DNA of 64,000 nucleotides, from contig JAGVJN010000041.1 in assembly GCA_020051095.1 (NCBI GenBank), positions 124,001-188,000 on the forward strand, read 5' to 3'. Both the position numbers and the translations under genes were made by a program. The notes under the pieces were generated by a model. It was not told where the DNA came from, ran no database searches, and worked only from the letters and a program-made list of their open reading frames with translations. Of the stretch, positions 41,851-50,888 are shown in pieces. How positions within the stretch are numbered: position 1 is the stretch's first letter; each line of letters begins with the position of its first letter. This DNA is from Pseudomonadota bacterium. Lineage in GTDB: Bacteria; Pseudomonadota; Gammaproteobacteria; Legionellales; Legionellaceae.

Positions 41851-43308
41851 ATGCATGATTTATTAGTAGTGGATAACTCCCAAAATAAGCTAATTGATTA
41901 TTTCCCCGATTCCGTTATTACCTTTGAAACCTACCTCAATGAATATCCCAAAATTAATGAAGCGAAAGTAAACGTCATCAATTTATGCGATGCCGACAAG
42001 TACTTAAGCGAAGGGTATTATTGTTCGTTATTGGCTGCAGCAAGAAATCATTTCGTCATCCCAACTGCCAATACCCTCAATGATATGCGCGGAGGAATTC
42101 GCATCATTCTCAACAAAAAAATATGCCCAGCCAACGAACTTGCCTGGCTGGAAAATAATGAGGATAAGTTTCCTGTATATATATTAGGTGGAAAATCAAC
42201 CGAGAATGCCATCTCAAGATTAGCGAAAAATATTTTTAAGCTCTACCCAACGCCTATTATTAAGATTACCAAAGGCATTATTCCAGAAACGCTCAACATT
42301 GAACGTGTCTGCTTGAATAAATCGTCTCACCTCGAGCAACGGGAATTTATTAGTCAACTATTAGACAATAATATTTCATCCCGCGAATATCGCGTCCAAA
42401 ATAAAAAATACCGTTGGGATATGGCGATACTGGTCAATCCCAATGAAATAACGCCACCTAGCAATAAGAGTGCAATCAATCTATTTGTGAAAGCGGCTGC
42501 CAAATTGGGAATAAAAGCAGACATCGTGACTGCCGATAATTTATTTAACTTAAGCCAATACGATGCCCTGTTTGTTCGTGAAACGACGTTTATCAATCAC
42601 CATACCTATCGCTTAGTGTGTGAGGCAGAAAAACTCGGCATGGTTGTCATTGATGATTCTGCCTCAATTTTACGATGCTGCAATAAAGTCTTTCTACATG
42701 ATGCGTTTTCTTATAATAAAGTGAACAGTTTAAAAACTAAAATTGTCAGTCATTTTAATAAAGGGTTGATCGATGAGATTGAAAACGAGTTCAATTACCC
42801 TGTTGTGTTAAAAATGCCTGAAAGTTCATTTTCGAGTGGCGTATACAAAGCAAGCAACCGAGAAGAGCTCATCCAAAAGCTTGAGAAAATTTTTGAAAAC
42901 TCCGCTTTAGCGCTTGTGCAAGAATATATGTACACCGATTTTGACTGGCGCATTGGTGTGTTAAATGGGCGCGCCATATTTGCATGTCGTTATTATATGG
43001 TCCGTAATCACTGGCAAATTTATAATAATAGCAAATCAAAACTTGAATCAGGTAGTTATGATTGCCTGCCAACCTTTGAAGTGCCACGCATTGTGCTCAA
43101 TGCGGCCCTACGCGCTTGTAAAATGATTGGCAATGGATTATACGGTGTTGATATTAAAGTAAAAAATAAGCATGCCTATGTCATTGAAGTGAATGATAAC
43201 CCAAGCGTTGATCATCATGTTGAGGATCAATATCTCGGCCATGAACTATATATGCAGATAATGTCTGAATTCTTAACGAGGCTTGAGGCGAGAGGGCGAG
43301 GAAAATGA
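41851..43308 (+). CDS. RimK-like ATP-grasp ligase with N-terminal RLAN-type domain
   Basis: 485 residues. The N-terminal part (to about 190) contains NVINLCDADKYLSEGYYCSLLAAARNH and LYPTPIIKITKG, which resemble the RLAN domain that precedes some RimK-type enzymes. The ATP-grasp part (about 200-480) has FVRETTFINHHTYRLVCEAEKLGM, FNYPVVLKMPESSFSSGVYKA with the ATP-binding Lys, LVQEYMYTDFDWRIGVLNG, and YGVDIKVKNKHAYVIEVNDNPSVDHHVED with the metal-binding E-x-N-D-N-P. Such enzymes join an amino acid to a carboxylate using ATP. The following acetyltransferase overlaps it by 4 bp, so they likely act together. The ribosome site cagga precedes the ATG. Confidence 0.8.
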   Translation: MHDLLVVDNSQNKLIDYFPDSVITFETYLNEYPKINEAKVNVINLCDADKYLSEGYYCSLLAAARNHFVIPTANTLNDMRGGIRIILNKKICPANELAWLENNEDKFPVYILGGKSTENAISRLAKNIFKLYPTPIIKITKGIIPETLNIERVCLNKSSHLEQREFISQLLDNNISSREYRVQNKKYRWDMAILVNPNEITPPSNKSAINLFVKAAAKLGIKADIVTADNLFNLSQYDALFVRETTFINHHTYRLVCEAEKLGMVVIDDSASILRCCNKVFLHDAFSYNKVNSLKTKIVSHFNKGLIDEIENEFNYPVVLKMPESSFSSGVYKASNREELIQKLEKIFENSALALVQEYMYTDFDWRIGVLNGRAIFACRYYMVRNHWQIYNNSKSKLESGSYDCLPTFEVPRIVLNAALRACKMIGNGLYGVDIKVKNKHAYVIEVNDNPSVDHHVEDQYLGHELYMQIMSEFLTRLEARGRGK

Positions 43309-43763
43309 CCGTTCAATTGATGATTAGAAAAGCTCAAATAACGGATTTATCCGACCTTGTCCTTATCGAAAATACTTGTTTTCCCACCGATAAGATCAAT
43401 AAGCGGCAAATGCGTTATATGATCACCAAAGCGAAATGTCTCTTATATGTTGCTTATGATAAAAATACTCAAACCGTGTTAGGCTATGGGTTATGTTTTA
43501 CACCACTTAATCGCAAGACAGCAAGACTGTATTCATTAGCCGTGTTACCTGACTATCAAGGGGCTCATGTTGCCAGCAACCTCCTGGTTGAACTCTTCAA
43601 AAAATTAAAGGAACAAGGATACGAATACTGCACCCTGGAAGTTCGCTCAGGCCATCCCAATACCCAGTCGTTATATCACAAATTTGGATTTGTTGATGTT
43701 AAAACGATTGACAATTATTATGCCGATGGCGAATCTGCACTTCGCATGAGACTCGTTTTGTAA
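43305..43763 (+). CDS. GNAT-family acetyltransferase coupled to the ATP-grasp ligase
   Basis: 152 residues, RimI-like: MIRKAQITDLSDLVLIENTCF at the start, RLYSLAVLPDYQGAHVASNLL as the acetyl-CoA loop (Q-G-A-H-V-A in place of the usual R/Q-x-x-G-x-G/A), and LEVRSGHPNTQSLYHKFGF. ATG overlaps the ligase stop as ATGA, so translation is coupled. RLAN/ATP-grasp plus GNAT pairs have been proposed to build or cap small peptide-like products; the product is unknown here. Confidence 0.85.
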   Translation: MTVQLMIRKAQITDLSDLVLIENTCFPTDKINKRQMRYMITKAKCLLYVAYDKNTQTVLGYGLCFTPLNRKTARLYSLAVLPDYQGAHVASNLLVELFKKLKEQGYEYCTLEVRSGHPNTQSLYHKFGFVDVKTIDNYYADGESALRMRLVL

Positions 43764-43800
43764 AGTAGGCATATTTCCTAATATCGACCATTTAGCAATG

Positions 43801-44253
43801 TCAGGATTTATGACTTTTAGCCAGTAGTCTATCTAATTGATTTGCAAATTGGCGGATTTCCGAAGAGCTCAACTTCGCAGAACCGCTCTGCTGAATACCG
43901 CTATCTCTTAATGAGGTATGAAAATCACGCATAGCCAAGGCTTGTTTAATGTTTTGCTCTGTATACAATTGACCCCGCGGATTCAGAGCAAGTGCGTTTT
44001 TCTTAACCACCTCATCAGCCAGAGGAATATCCGCAGTAATGACTAAATCACCGACGCTCACCTGGGCAATGATGACATTATCTGCTGCATCAAAACCTCC
44101 CTCAACCAACTGGCGCTTAATATACGGTGACGGAGGTAGCTTTGAAAAATGGTTGGCAACGATAGTAGTCAGTGTGTTTGTCCGTTTTGCCGCTTTAAAA
44201 ATAATCTCTTTAATGGCAACCGGGCATGCATCCCCATCGATCCAGATTTTCAA
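43801..44253 (-). CDS. yaiI: YaiI/YqxD-family protein (UPF0178)
   Basis: 150 residues with the family's defining stretches: MKIWIDGDACPVAIKEII, VEGGFDAADNVIIAQVSVGDLVITADIPLADEVV and LALNPRGQLYTEQNI. The acidic D-x-D and T-A-D-x-P-L-A residues resemble a PIN/NYN nuclease-like fold, but activity is not established. Single gene, convergent with the GNAT. Confidence 0.9.
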   Translation of the reverse strand: MKIWIDGDACPVAIKEIIFKAAKRTNTLTTIVANHFSKLPPSPYIKRQLVEGGFDAADNVIIAQVSVGDLVITADIPLADEVVKKNALALNPRGQLYTEQNIKQALAMRDFHTSLRDSGIQQSGSAKLSSSEIRQFANQLDRLLAKSHKS

Positions 44254-44416
44254 TATCAGTCCTTAACCAATCGCTTCAACGGATTTTAGTATATCCCATT
44301 TTTGAAAGAGCACCGATAATTAAATCCTCCAAAATGAAAAGCGCAAATTTACAAAGTCAGGACAAACGAATAGTCCTTACTAGCATTTTCAAGTATCTTA
44401 AGTATAAAATACCACA

Positions 44417-45184
44417 ATGGTTATCACCGATATCTCTTTGCCAATGAAAGAAACAAATGAACTATTTGTTTTACTAAAAAAGTTACTTCGCCAGCAAGGC
44501 CTAACTTACCGTAAACTGGCAGATGGCCTTGGGTTATCGGAAGCAAGTGTTAAACGAATATTTAGCCAGAAAGATATTAATCTTAGCCGTTTGGAAGAAA
44601 TATGTCAGTTGATGAAAATCAGTTTATCCGATGTATTCAAACAAATCGAAGAGCAAAAAGCCTATATCCGCCAGTTAAGCTATGAGCAAGAAAAAGAACT
44701 CATATCCAATCAGCACCTTTTATTGGTGACCATTTGTGTTTTAAACCATTGGACATTTGATGAAATTTTGCACTATTACAGGCTAACCGAGCATGAGCTC
44801 ATTCGCTTAGCTGCAAAGTTAGATCACATGAAAATCATTGAACTGTTACCCGGAAATCGATTCAAACGCTTAATTGATCCCAATTTCCAATGGATTAGCG
44901 ATGGACCTATCCAACGGTTCTTTCAGCAAACGATTCAAGATGATTTTTTTCAAAGCCAATTTGACAAACCCAATGAGCTTTATTTGTTAAAAAATGGGAT
45001 GCTCAATGAAGCTGATAATCTGAGATTTCAACATGCGTTAAGACAGTTAGCCAATGATTTTATTGCCCTTTGCAAGGAAAGCAAAGGCGTCCCCATTGAA
45101 AATCGCCATGGGACCGCACTTCTCATTGCAATGCGTCCTTGGGCCCCCAAACTATTTGATGATTTAAAACGTGAGGGCATGTAG
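44417..45184 (+). CDS. XRE-family transcriptional regulator with a C-terminal sensing region
   Basis: 255 residues. A lambda-repressor-type helix-turn-helix occupies about 17-75 (LLRQQGLTYRKLADGLGLSEASVKRIFSQ ... LSRLEEICQLMKISLSDVF). The remaining 180 residues are helical, containing LLLVTICVLNHWTFDEILHYYRLTEHELIRLAAKL, which looks like a second winged or helix-turn-helix element, and no known ligand domain. ATG 44447 is an alternative start; neither has a good ribosome site. No obvious target gene; the neighbouring aas gene is convergent. Confidence 0.7.
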   Translation: MVITDISLPMKETNELFVLLKKLLRQQGLTYRKLADGLGLSEASVKRIFSQKDINLSRLEEICQLMKISLSDVFKQIEEQKAYIRQLSYEQEKELISNQHLLLVTICVLNHWTFDEILHYYRLTEHELIRLAAKLDHMKIIELLPGNRFKRLIDPNFQWISDGPIQRFFQQTIQDDFFQSQFDKPNELYLLKNGMLNEADNLRFQHALRQLANDFIALCKESKGVPIENRHGTALLIAMRPWAPKLFDDLKREGM

Positions 45185-45210
45185 CGGTGAGCCCACTACC
45201 CTCACACCCT

Positions 45211-48200
45211 TTATTCAGGTAGAGGTGTTGTTTGCACAGCCGTCAATAACTGTTTTGCCGTCAAATAATCCTTTTTGCCACTGCCCAATTTTGGCAGCTC
45301 AGAGAGTTGCATAATGATTTCAGGCAACATCAACTTTGGAAGTGGGGATTGAAGTAGTCGTTGTTTTACCGCTGCCTCATCCAGGTTACCCGCATAGAGC
45401 AGTGCTAATTTTTCCCCTTTTTTATCATCATTGAGCGCGATTGCCATGCATGCCATTTCTCCACTTCCACAAGCGTTCTGCCATGCCTGCTCCACTTCGG
45501 TCAAGCTAATCATTTCGCCTGCAATTTTAGCAAAACGTGAATATCGATCAACGATGGTTAAAAAGCCTTCTTCATCCAGATAGCCTTTATCCCCGCTTTT
45601 ATACCAACTGTAATCTTGAGCTTTTATTAGCACTTGCTTGGTTTTCTCAGGATCATTCAAATACCCTTTCATGACTTGTGTCCCGCCAATCAAAATTAAT
45701 CCGGCTTCCCCGATAGGGAGTTCTTCGAATGTTTCAGGATCAACCACTTTAAAAGCACATCCAGGCAACGGCAGCCCCACCGTTCCAACCTTATTGGCAT
45801 GATGGATATGCCAATCTTCTTTTGAAATGACATCTGGTAAATTACAACTAGCTACTGGAGAAACTTCGGTTGCACCATATCCTTCATAGATTTCTTGACT
45901 AAATTTTTCTTTAAACTCATGACGAACTTGGTTAGAAAGTTTTTCTGCCCCAGCAATCACAAACCGCAAAGAGGCAAGCATTTGGGGATGAATCTTGGGG
46001 TTTCGACACATTAACCCAAGTAAGCTTGACGTGGAACAAAAAATAGTGATGCGATGTTGAAAAATTTGCTTAGCTTGTGCAAGGGACTTCGTCGGATCGG
46101 GTTGGCAGACCATGGGTATTCCTTTGATTAACGGCAATAACGTTGTCACAGTTAAACCAAAGGCATGAAATAGCGGCAGACAATTCAGCATTTTATCGTC
46201 GGGTTTAATACCAATGACTGCGGAGACCTGGTGAATATTGCTCAATAGGTTAGCATGGGTTAATTCAATGCCTTTGGGTTTGCCCTCACTGCCGCTACTA
46301 AATAGAATAGCTGCTGTGCTTTCAATGGGCGCCGATTGCAAAAACAAAGGTCGAATAACAAAGGTAGGGAGAATTTTTAGCAATACGCTGTAATAAATAA
46401 TGGCCTTTTTGCTGTTTACATGGATTAAATCTTCTAAATAAATAAACTGCACCACTCGGCTTAAGCTATCAACATGCAATCCCTTAGAGGTTAATTTTTT
46501 TATAAAGGCTTTCGAGGTGATAACACACTGAATATTGGCCTGCTTGACAGCATGAAGCAGGGCTTCATCGGTGGCGGTATAATTTAAGTTGACCACCGTT
46601 TTGGCGGAAGCTAAAACGGCTAAATTAGCAATGACGCCCGCACTTTGCGTTGGAAGCAACAGCCCAATCGCTTGTTCCTCTTCAATCATAGGCTTTAATT
46701 TTGCCTTGAGAAACAGTGTAACTGCCGCTAATTGGTTGTAGCTGTATGCTTTATCATTATCATCGACCAACGCTATTTCGTTGGCTGATTTTTTTGCTCG
46801 ATTGAGCCATTCGGTTTGTAAGTTACCCATGCTCTCGATTGAACGGTTCCATGCTTTGATTGAGAGCTCTCGTACTTTTTGCAAAACAACGGGGGCTTTG
46901 CTTTCGATAGCTAACGGCTCACCAAACACCACATGAACGCGTCTATCTTTAAGCTTATCTTGTTTTCCTTGTGCTCTTGAAGCGTAGGAAGCTTTGCTCC
47001 CCCACAAGCCATGAAGATAAAAAGGTATGATGACCGCATTGGCATCTTGAGCAGACCGCTCAAACCCCGTATTAAATTTACCAATTTGGCCATTTTTGCT
47101 TAACCTACCTTCTGGAAAGAGCGCCACCACTTCCCCATTATTCAAAGCATCGTGGACTGTTTGTAATGCTTCATGGGAAGCACCTCTTGCGATGGGAATC
47201 ACTTTAAAAAACTTAAAAAACCAAGATAAATATTTCATTTCATAGATTGAACGGTCCATCACAAAGCGAATAGGTCTAGGGCATGCCACCTGTAAAATTG
47301 CCCAATCGATAAAACTCACATGATTTCCAAGCAATAAGACACCACCGGAAGAAGGTAGGTTTTTCAAATCGTGGACATAAACGCGATAAAATTTGGAGGT
47401 CACCACATACAGGCAATAGCGAATTAAGGATTGAGGCATGGTAATTATCGTATGCACCGCTGCAACAAAAGCCACTGCAAATAGTCCATTGATCAACCAA
47501 CGACTATCGACCTGATATATACCTAAAACCACTGTCAGAATAAGAAAAGAAAACATAAAACAATTTTGAACAAAATTGTTGGCCGCTAATATTTTCCCAA
47601 TTTCCTTTCTTGGCGCATTAAATTGAATGAGTGAATTGAGAGGGACTACCAACATGCCACCAAAAAATCCATAGATCAAAAAAAGGCAGACAATACCCAT
47701 CTTCCCTGACAGTAACGGTAAGATAAATAATCCGACGGTGATACCAATGGTCGCAACTGGAATAAGACCGGTTTCGATAAAACCCTTTGAAACCTTGCCC
47801 GCATAAAGTGCACCGAGCAGTATGCCAATCCCACCGATGGCTAATGACCCCTGGGCAAACAGGACGCCGACATTGCCCACGTGCTCTTTTAAATAGGCGC
47901 CATAGCTTGCCAGTAACACCTGATTAATAGCCCAAAATAATGATAGACCAACGATACAGCTAAAAATTACTTTCGGATGACGCGCTTTCTCCAAATAATT
48001 TTGCAAATACTTCCCTTTAAAATATGCCTTAATTTCATAAGTTGAATTGGGATCGACTGCAGCATTTTTAACAAGACGGAAGGTCATCAAGGTTTCAAAG
48101 GTTGAAAAGACAACGAGCAAAAACCCCATCGGTGCAAACGCTTGTAAAATTAACGTCTTATCTTGGCTATTTTTTAAGCCAGCGCCCTGAATAAAATGAC

Positions 48201-48684
48201 TAAACAACGAAGTAAACACAAATGTCGCCGCCAATATGGCAATTATTGTTAACGTCTGCACAATGGCATTGATTTGTGTCAACTGCTCTTTTCCAAATAT
48301 TTCTTTGATGTAGCCATATTTTGCCGGGGAGTTCATTACTGACTGGATAGCAAGCAGCAACGTTAGGCCATAAGCACCCCAAAAATAACCTTGATAATAA
48401 CACCAGCATACCAATAGGGTTAAAGGGATTGCTGCGGCAGCAGTTACCCGAAGGACGCTGGCTTTGGAGAAACGATCGGCGATAAAACCTGACGGCGTAA
48501 ACAATAAAATATAGGGTAGTAAAATAAGGCCATTAATGATCGCTGAATAAATGGTGTAGTCAGCGCTATTAGCCGTTTGGTATAGCGTATCTTGAATGAG
48601 AATTTTATGGCCCACATCGATAAAGGTATTGAAAAATACCAACACCAGGTAGGGGATAAAACTGTTCGTGCCTTTTAGTTTCAT
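45211..48684 (-). CDS. aas: LplT-Aas fusion: lysophospholipid transporter, 2-acyl-GPE acyltransferase and acyl-ACP synthetase
   Basis: 1157 residues in three parts. About 1-415 is an MFS transporter like LplT, which flips lysophosphatidylethanolamine inward. About 430-625 is a PlsC-type acyltransferase with the H-x4-D box NHVSFIDW and FPEGRLS. About 640-1140 is an AMP-binding acyl-ACP synthetase with ILFSSGSEGKPKGIELTH, YEGYGATEVSP and the hinge YKSGDKGYLDEEGFLTIVDR. Together they import and re-acylate lysophospholipids at the inner membrane. In enterobacteria lplT and aas are separate adjacent genes; the fused form occurs in other lineages. Start supported by agagg upstream. Confidence 0.9.
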   Translation of the reverse strand: MKLKGTNSFIPYLVLVFFNTFIDVGHKILIQDTLYQTANSADYTIYSAIINGLILLPYILLFTPSGFIADRFSKASVLRVTAAAAIPLTLLVCWCYYQGYFWGAYGLTLLLAIQSVMNSPAKYGYIKEIFGKEQLTQINAIVQTLTIIAILAATFVFTSLFSHFIQGAGLKNSQDKTLILQAFAPMGFLLVVFSTFETLMTFRLVKNAAVDPNSTYEIKAYFKGKYLQNYLEKARHPKVIFSCIVGLSLFWAINQVLLASYGAYLKEHVGNVGVLFAQGSLAIGGIGILLGALYAGKVSKGFIETGLIPVATIGITVGLFILPLLSGKMGIVCLFLIYGFFGGMLVVPLNSLIQFNAPRKEIGKILAANNFVQNCFMFSFLILTVVLGIYQVDSRWLINGLFAVAFVAAVHTIITMPQSLIRYCLYVVTSKFYRVYVHDLKNLPSSGGVLLLGNHVSFIDWAILQVACPRPIRFVMDRSIYEMKYLSWFFKFFKVIPIARGASHEALQTVHDALNNGEVVALFPEGRLSKNGQIGKFNTGFERSAQDANAVIIPFYLHGLWGSKASYASRAQGKQDKLKDRRVHVVFGEPLAIESKAPVVLQKVRELSIKAWNRSIESMGNLQTEWLNRAKKSANEIALVDDNDKAYSYNQLAAVTLFLKAKLKPMIEEEQAIGLLLPTQSAGVIANLAVLASAKTVVNLNYTATDEALLHAVKQANIQCVITSKAFIKKLTSKGLHVDSLSRVVQFIYLEDLIHVNSKKAIIYYSVLLKILPTFVIRPLFLQSAPIESTAAILFSSGSEGKPKGIELTHANLLSNIHQVSAVIGIKPDDKMLNCLPLFHAFGLTVTTLLPLIKGIPMVCQPDPTKSLAQAKQIFQHRITIFCSTSSLLGLMCRNPKIHPQMLASLRFVIAGAEKLSNQVRHEFKEKFSQEIYEGYGATEVSPVASCNLPDVISKEDWHIHHANKVGTVGLPLPGCAFKVVDPETFEELPIGEAGLILIGGTQVMKGYLNDPEKTKQVLIKAQDYSWYKSGDKGYLDEEGFLTIVDRYSRFAKIAGEMISLTEVEQAWQNACGSGEMACMAIALNDDKKGEKLALLYAGNLDEAAVKQRLLQSPLPKLMLPEIIMQLSELPKLGSGKKDYLTAKQLLTAVQTTPLPE

Positions 48685-48944
48685 ATAAACCTCTGTTCGT
48701 CAGCTTGGACTACCATCTTAAAGTAGACATAATCGTGGAATGGATTAACATATACTTATATTAGGATTCAGTCTAAATATAATCAACTAATGCTATAAAG
48801 GATGAGAATAATTATTCTATTCGTATTATATTTTAATACTATTTCCTGAGGCCTTTGGATTAGTTCACCTGAGATGGCGATAAAGTCTCAATCGATCAGG
48901 ACTGACGAAACGATCATTGTCACTTGGTCTATGTATTTTCAATA

Positions 48945-50636
48945 CTAAAAAGAATTTGGCTGGTTCGTTGCACCTTGGCCATTGTTTGATGATTGGCTGT
49001 TAGGCGCTAGATTCGATTCATTATCAATGCGATCAGAACATTTTTTGATGATGGCCTGGTACTGGGTATATTCGTCTGATTTCCTTAACATGCCGAACAA
49101 TCGATGTTCCACTTTAATTTTCGGCGTGATGAGCACTAGGAAATGCTTCAACAAATTCGACGGGACATTGTCAAGATAGGCATCGACTTGCTTGAGCGCG
49201 TCTGATTTATTAACCGCCGTTTTGAGAATCTGGTTAATCGCCAAATAGTGATTCAGTAATTGATAGGTTTGTTCTAAAATAGCTGGCTCAAAAACCAATC
49301 CAAATTGTTGGTTAGCTGCCTTCATCCTCGGCTGAGTTATTGTTCTCTCATTCGCTAATCGTTGGATAGATATCATGAGTTCGTCCCGGGAATAACCGCT
49401 TATTTCAGTTAAGAGTGTTAATTGATTTTTTGGATAACGAATGAATGCTCGTATCAATTCATCCAGCCGATAAGGCAGGCGTACGGCATTAATCGTTGAA
49501 CAATCGCCTAGTGTTCTGTTTTTTAAATCTTGCAACACATAAGTTAAAGGGATTAAGCCTATTTTTTCTTTAAAATAGCCCATCCCATCTCCTTCCCCAT
49601 TCTCAAAAAGCAACTGATACAGCTTATCTGCGAGTGTTTTCAAATTATTTTTTGTTAAATAGGTCATCACTTGATCGATGAATTGTATCTCTGGGGGGAA
49701 ATTGATTTTCTCTAACCCGTTCACTATTTTTACTAACGTATTTTTCTTTTGCAAAGAATTAGCCATAGCTGCACCCACAATCCCCGCCAGGAGTTGGCAA
49801 ATGGATTGTTGAGTATTTCCAGCAATTAAGCTTGACAAAGCGTCCGGAGCAAGCTTTAACGCCTTTGATTCACTTGCTTTTTTCGCCACCTCGACTTCCA
49901 ACTCACCCCATATGCCATCTGACATAGAAAGAATGATATCGCCTTGGTTGAGGGTTAAGATTTCCTTCTGACAAATTTCAGCAAGATTGTTGGGGCTAGC
50001 TGTCAGCATTTGCACTGAGTTGGGACTCCAAACCCCAAACCCGCGAAAAGATTGGGTTGCCGATACCTGATACTTCACTTTTCCATCGGCATCAAGCACC
50101 ACAATACAGGTATCCCCAACATTCGCTAACTCCACTCGATAAGTGCCATTTTGTTGATAGTCAAACTGTGTGGTCGCTAAAGCACATGTTGAATCGTATT
50201 TTTGGGCGGTGGTGCGCGGTAAAGCTAGGTTTACCGAATTGGCAGCAATGTTAAATAAAGCGGTATCTGTATTGGTTCTACTTTTAACAAAATAAGCGCA
50301 GGCATATTGCGAAATCTTGGCAATGCTTTTGGATTCATCCTGATCTTCTTCCGATCCGCCCAAGCCATCCGCTGTTGCCATTTTTCCACCATCAATAACA
50401 CCCCGGTCATCAAAATTAAACGCCATCGCTGCCGCGTCTAACACTAACTCTTTGGCAATGTCTTGTTGCTGAAAGGCGTAGCTTGATCCAATGAGCATCC
50501 CTTGATTATGTGAACGACTCAAGGCATAAAAAGCGTTCCCGAAATAGCTATATCCATTCTCTTCTTCTGTTTTTAACATTGACTTCGATTGGACTTCGAT
50601 GACTCCACTTTCAGAATAAACCTCAGTATGCCTCAT
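48945..50636 (-). CDS. PP2C-fold protein, probable Lem3-like dephosphocholinase effector
   Basis: 563 residues. The first 300 have PP2C (PPM) metal-site motifs: KMATADGLGGSE (85-96, Asp90), a central strand pair with ELANVGDTCIVVLD (169-182), and IILSMSDGIWGEL (234-246, Asp240). L. pneumophila Lem3 (about 570 residues) is a PPM-fold effector that removes phosphocholine from Rab1, and its gene lies beside ankX. The same length, the fold and the divergent AnkX-like neighbour make this its likely orthologue. The C-terminal half is helical with no known domain and ends in an Asn/Gln/Ser-rich tail. cagga supports the start. An ordinary Ser/Thr phosphatase is the alternative. Confidence 0.75.
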   Translation of the reverse strand: MRHTEVYSESGVIEVQSKSMLKTEEENGYSYFGNAFYALSRSHNQGMLIGSSYAFQQQDIAKELVLDAAAMAFNFDDRGVIDGGKMATADGLGGSEEDQDESKSIAKISQYACAYFVKSRTNTDTALFNIAANSVNLALPRTTAQKYDSTCALATTQFDYQQNGTYRVELANVGDTCIVVLDADGKVKYQVSATQSFRGFGVWSPNSVQMLTASPNNLAEICQKEILTLNQGDIILSMSDGIWGELEVEVAKKASESKALKLAPDALSSLIAGNTQQSICQLLAGIVGAAMANSLQKKNTLVKIVNGLEKINFPPEIQFIDQVMTYLTKNNLKTLADKLYQLLFENGEGDGMGYFKEKIGLIPLTYVLQDLKNRTLGDCSTINAVRLPYRLDELIRAFIRYPKNQLTLLTEISGYSRDELMISIQRLANERTITQPRMKAANQQFGLVFEPAILEQTYQLLNHYLAINQILKTAVNKSDALKQVDAYLDNVPSNLLKHFLVLITPKIKVEHRLFGMLRKSDEYTQYQAIIKKCSDRIDNESNLAPNSQSSNNGQGATNQPNSF

Positions 50637-50888
50637 TTAAATTCCTGGTCATTAGCTTAACTATTACGAATGGGCTTGAAAAAATAACAACCATTCCACG
50701 AAAATTCCATCACCCAATAAAATGTTCATAATGATACCATAAAATATATAATTTACACATGCCTGACGGCTTGTTTTAGACTATTTTTTACCATTTTATC
50801 AACATTACACCCTAAAATTTAACCATTTGGTCTTTATTTATTCGTTTGGACTATAATTTAAATAAGTGAATTTTATGACATTTCATTC

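Noticed and set aside
48891-48920. caggactgacgaaacg as another end of MITE family M1
   Set aside because: Only the first dozen bases resemble the terminal repeat, with mismatches, and no inner part follows; too weak to list.
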